Origin: Candidatus Wolframiiraptor sp.
GTDB lineage: Archaea > Thermoproteota > Nitrososphaeria_A > Caldarchaeales > Wolframiiraptoraceae
Length of the DNA stretch: 5,952 nt
Reading direction: 5' to 3'
Assembly (NCBI GenBank): GCA_003660635.1
Contig: QMUP01000059.1
Location: 1 to 5,952, forward strand
How positions within the stretch are numbered: position 1 is the first letter of the stretch; the number at the start of each line of letters is the position of its first letter. The notes under the pieces are model-generated. The model did no database searches. It worked only from the letters and a program-made list of their open reading frames with translations, and was not told the DNA's origin. Positions 5,804 to 5,952 of this stretch are shown here, piece by piece. Made by a program: the position numbers and the translations under genes.

Positions 5804-5952
5804 GTGTCGAAGGGAGAAAGGGAGGAGAAAGAGGAACCCCGAGACATGAAGGAGATGACGTTACTTGAACATTTAATGGAACTTCGCGATAGAATGAAGG
5901 TATGTCTGATAACCGTTGGCGTTCTTACTTTTCTAATGTTAGTTTTTCCAGC
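5804..5952 (+). CDS. tatC: Twin-arginine translocase receptor subunit TatC, 3'-partial
   Basis: TatC is the multi-spanning membrane subunit that binds twin-arginine signal peptides and assembles with TatA. Only the N-terminus is in the window. The hallmark MTLLEHLMELRDRM (from the ATG at 5855; family pattern LxEHLxELRxR) is followed by the start of the first membrane helix, VCLITVGVLTFLMLVFP. The frame is open from 5771, after TGA at 5768. Possible starts are GTG 5789, GTG 5804, ATG 5846 and ATG 5855. GTG 5804 is preferred because GGAGG (5791-5795) lies 8 nt upstream; it adds a charged 17-residue N-terminal tail rich in Lys and Glu. ATG 5855 would give the classical short N-terminus but has AAGGAG directly against it. 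The gene lies 163 nt after tatA on the same strand and runs off the window. Confidence 0.9.
   Translation, partial: MSKGEREEKEEPRDMKEMTLLEHLMELRDRMKVCLITVGVLTFLMLVFP

Noticed and set aside
1..5952. CRISPR array, tRNA, insertion sequence or prophage signals
   Set aside because: No repeated spacer-separated units, tRNA-like folds, transposase-like proteins or terminal repeats were seen on reading both strands.

Overview
The window looks like a chromosomal core-gene region of an archaeon. The evidence is an archaeal-type ribosomal protein uS13, an SMC head that reads like the Pyrococcus protein (FDEVDAHMD, ISLKDVM), GGTG/GAGGTG ribosome-binding sites matching an archaeal 16S 3' end, and TATA-like boxes placed for archaeal promoters. 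The uS13 C-terminal core (SWRGIRHSLGLKVRGQRT then TGRTG) recalls Crenarchaeota and other TACK-type archaea more than Thermococcales. The Lys/Glu/Ile-rich, AGA/AGG-biased proteins suggest a thermophile. This lineage call is from memory of families, not from a search.

Layout. Positions 1-4078 (+) carry a chromosome-condensation operon: the 3' three quarters of smc (its start lies upstream of the window), scpA overlapping smc by 8 nt, and scpB 53 nt after scpA. A 16-codon open frame bridges scpA and scpB. The three products should form the SMC-kleisin-wHTH complex that compacts and segregates the chromosome. On the minus strand, from 4641 down to 4063, lies a six-helix DUF998-type membrane protein gene whose 3' end overlaps the 3' end of scpB tail-to-tail by 16 nt. 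Upstream of it, also on minus (5179-4718), is the uS13 gene, standing apart from its usual S4/S11/RNA polymerase neighbours. A 134-nt divergent promoter region (5180-5313) separates uS13 from tatA (5314-5640, +). After a 163-nt gap comes tatC (from about 5804), cut by the window end. TatA and TatC form the twin-arginine export pathway for folded proteins.

No RNA genes, CRISPR arrays, insertion sequences or other mobile elements were seen. No stretch longer than 300 nt lacks a gene. I see no convincing novel system. The points most worth a second look are the bridging frame between scpA and scpB, the divergent SMC hinge, the uS13 gene outside its usual cluster, and the unclear tatC start and tatA-tatC gap.
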